A stretch of 64,000 nt of DNA, from the NCBI GenBank assembly GCA_037976565.1, contig CP137681.1, forward strand, positions 29,174,627-29,238,626, read 5' to 3'. Both the position numbers and the translations under genes were made by a program. This document shows, piece after piece, positions 61,954-64,000 of the stretch. Within the stretch, counting starts at the first letter, position 1, and each line of letters opens with the position of its first letter. This DNA comes from Mesocentrotus franciscanus (Eukaryota; Echinodermata; Echinoidea; Camarodonta; Strongylocentrotidae). The notes beneath the pieces are model-generated. The model did not search any database. It was not told where the DNA came from and worked only from the letters and a program-made list of their open reading frames with translations.

Positions 61954-63662
61954 CACATGTGGTCCAATTAATGCATAACCAGCTACAGTGTGTGCTGTCG
62001 TGTATGTGGATATGTTCAGCACAATCTCCTCTGATGAAAACCTGTCCTTCACCAAGGCTGCTACATCTGGGTCCTGACTCTCAAAGGCTACATCAACAAT
62101 GAAAGGTAATTCTTCATCCATGTCCAAACCACTCCTGTATACTCCCTGAAGCATAGACTTCATTACATGGGTTGCAATACTTTTGTTCTGTGACACAGTG
62201 AAGTACAGGAGATACCTAAACTCCTCCTTCCTTGGCAGCACTACTTGCTCAATCAGCCTGTTGAATTCATTACGATCTGATTCATACAGGGAAGCAAGAT
62301 GGATTCCAGCCATGTACTCCTGAAACAATTTGTGAGGGAAGAAGACTGGCAATTGCACATGAGAATGCCTCTCATGTATGTCCATGCTAGTGGTAATTCT
62401 GTCCTCCTGAGACAAAATCCCAACCCGACAGGCAGTGTCCTTGGATTCTGGGCATAATTGGAAATCATCTTCACCAAAAATCAAGGTATTTTCTAGCAGA
62501 CCATTGAGGGCCTGTTTGGCAATCGGTTCGAGAAGCTCATCAATTTTTTTCAAATAGTCAAGAAGTGAGGGGCTGCCTACCTTCTTTACCGTTTTCTGAG
62601 CATAATGTTCTTTTAGAAAGGCAATCATTTCTTTGAATATCTGAGAAAAAGTTTTCAGTGATTTCATTTCCTTTAGCTTTTGCTTGTCAAGTTCTTTCCA
62701 CATAAGACACAACATGGCTACATATATAGGATAGTGGGCCATGTTTTCAGATATGACATCATTCTCACTGGTGAACTGGATAAGCTGATTTGCTTTATCA
62801 TCATTCTTCGGAAAGTATTTGTGAATGTAAACTGACAAATTCTCTCTGTCGAAACCCTCAACATGAATGAATGTGTAGAGCTTCATTAGATCACCATGTG
62901 ATCTAATCTCTACTGCTCTCCATGGGCGAGTGGTCACCAAGACTGGGCAAGAGGCAAGTTGATCTGAACAAAGAATATCTCCAAGTCCAATATCACCAGT
63001 CTCAGATGAGCTTCCACATGCCTCTGAGGAGGTGACACTTGGCTGTGATGGCTGAAGTTGCATTTGATCAGTAGGCTGTGATTTGCAAGATTTCGTCTTC
63101 ATGATTTTGCCACTGACTTCGTCTAGCCCATCGAATGCGATGAATACCTTGTCAGGATTTGACCGGATATACTCAGTAATCTGAGAAATCGTTGCTGGAT
63201 TGTTTTTGGCCAGATAAGACTTTGCAATCTCGCCAATAGTGTGTTGCTTAAATTCACGTAGAGAAACAATCAAGACCCACACAAAGCGACTGAAATGCCT
63301 CCCTTCAGTCCAGTCCCAGGCAATCTTGGCACAAAATGTAGTTTTTCCAGCCCCTGCCTCTCCCTGAACCATGATCCGCTTGGGGAACTCTCCATTGACT
63401 TTGAGATCAAGGATATCATTGTAATCTAGCATTCGCTTCTCTGTCCCATGTTCTTCTTGTAAGAAGAGATTAGTATACATGTCTTTAAACTGCACAATGG
63501 AAGCAGGATTGAGAGGATCAGTTCTGATCTTACAGAGAGTTGACCTGTACTTGAACTTGAAATCATTTGCACATTGCTCAACCAGTTCAGGAGAAAGTCG
63601 TTTGGTCAGAGATTCAGCTGAAGGAGGTTTGTTCTGTGATTCGAACAGTCTCGATGGCCCTC
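61954..63662 (-). CDS. NACHT ATPase exon of NLR receptor
   Basis: This exon encodes the nucleotide-binding oligomerisation module of an NLR, a cytoplasmic receptor expected to switch from ADP to ATP binding when its LRRs sense a ligand. It has 569 whole codons. The Walker A motif GEAGAGKTT lies near exon residues 100-108, Walker B (VFIAFDGLDEV) near 172-182, and the sensor-like CPVLVTTRPW near 238-247. A Ser/Gln-rich insert of about 45 residues separates Walker B from the sensor strand. The rest fits the NACHT-associated helical and winged-helix regions. The acceptor is TTTTTTAG before GAGGGCC (phase 1) and the donor is GTG/GTAAGT (phase 0). The open frame runs a few codons into both introns, so its ATG is not the true start. 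The family call is firm; the exact ligand is unknown. Confidence 0.93.
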
Positions 63663-64000
63663 CTAAAAAACAAAACATAGATAATCCATATTCACATGAT
63701 TACACCTAAACATATTTTGATACATCTGAAAGGATTATAAAGGCCTGAGGCTATAATAGCTAGTGTGACCTACGACTAGGTGCATGTACTCAAAGACAAG
63801 AAGTCCTTCATGTTTGTCTGAATTTATTACTTCATTCAATTTTAAGGGCATTTAAATTCTGAGTAATTTGTGTATACATGTACTTGTAGATGAATATCAC
63901 TGGAATAATTTTGGCGCTTATTCAGAACCATATCCCTACTTTGACCCCATAACTCCGGCGTAGAGATACCCTACTAAAACTAAGTAAAACATAACCAAAA
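63663..64000 (-). other. Upstream intron of the NACHT exon, no exon seen
   Basis: This is non-coding sequence upstream of the NACHT acceptor. Bases 63905-63975 resemble a repeat also found at about 40300-40370 and, inverted, at about 41400-41460 (shared words such as GGCGTAGAGATACCCTA and GAGATACC), so part of it is transposon-derived. No promoter or first exon is visible. Confidence 0.5.

Larger units (their letters stand above)
9755..63662 (-). other. Inferred NLR gene model (3' part)
   Basis: I join the minus-strand exons at 63662-61954, 58909-58748, the array exons 39089-21686, 15103-15015 and 13640-9755 into one gene. Support comes from order, strand and splice phase: the NACHT exon ends in phase 0, every intact LRR exon is phase 0/0, the 89-bp exon is phase 0 in and phase 2 out, and the last exon begins with one base that completes that codon. 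Without the damaged array exon this gives roughly 2,900 residues: NACHT, about 39 LRRs and a long repeat tail. No transcript is available, so the joining across the 20-kb transposon-filled gap is inference. Two neighbouring NLR genes are an alternative. N-terminal exons, a Death domain being usual in urchin NLRs, would lie beyond position 64000. Confidence 0.6.

Overview
The window is animal nuclear DNA: AT-rich, intron-rich, with spliced genes, tRNA-derived SINEs, several LINE types and many inverted-repeat DNA elements. The one host gene I can support is an NLR-type (NACHT + leucine-rich repeat) immune receptor gene on the minus strand. Its LRR cassettes resemble the greatly expanded NLR families of echinoderms as I remember them, so a sea urchin or close relative is the best guess. 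This is family recognition, not a database result.

Gene layout, read right to left (transcription order). A 1,709-bp exon (63662-61954) holds the NACHT ATPase. A 162-bp LRR exon (58909-58748) follows. A roughly 20-kb stretch full of transposons comes next. Then a tandem array (about 39.1-20.9 kb) contains 19 LRR exons in near-identical units of about 928 bp, plus one truncated copy. A short 89-bp half-LRR exon (15103-15015) follows. The last exon (13640-9755) encodes a 1,294-residue tail of about 57 near-identical 21/22-residue units rich in Pro, Gln, Ser and His. Every junction I checked is phase-compatible: NACHT ends in phase 0, LRR cassettes are 0/0, the 89-bp exon is 0/2, and the tail needs phase 2. 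One array exon (34279-34442) has lost a base. The NACHT exon starts in phase 1, so N-terminal exons lie beyond the right edge of the window.

Transposons. A non-LTR element with a restriction-like endonuclease (R2/NeSL-like) occupies about 55.7-48.4 kb. It is split, just after its RT catalytic motif, by a 4.59-kb TIR element with a TA target duplication. A 5'-truncated APE-type LINE (about 47.1-43.85 kb) is inserted inside a tRNA-derived SINE. There are also a TTAA-flanked element, other MITE-like elements, several large foldback elements, LINE 3' ends with microsatellite tails, and three blocks of short tandem repeats containing GACCTTTGACC.

The left part (1-9.2 kb) holds only repeats and no gene I can support. 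The point of most interest is the NLR architecture: interchangeable symmetric LRR exons embedded in homogenised introns, with variation concentrated in predicted beta-strand positions, followed by a minisatellite-encoded tail.
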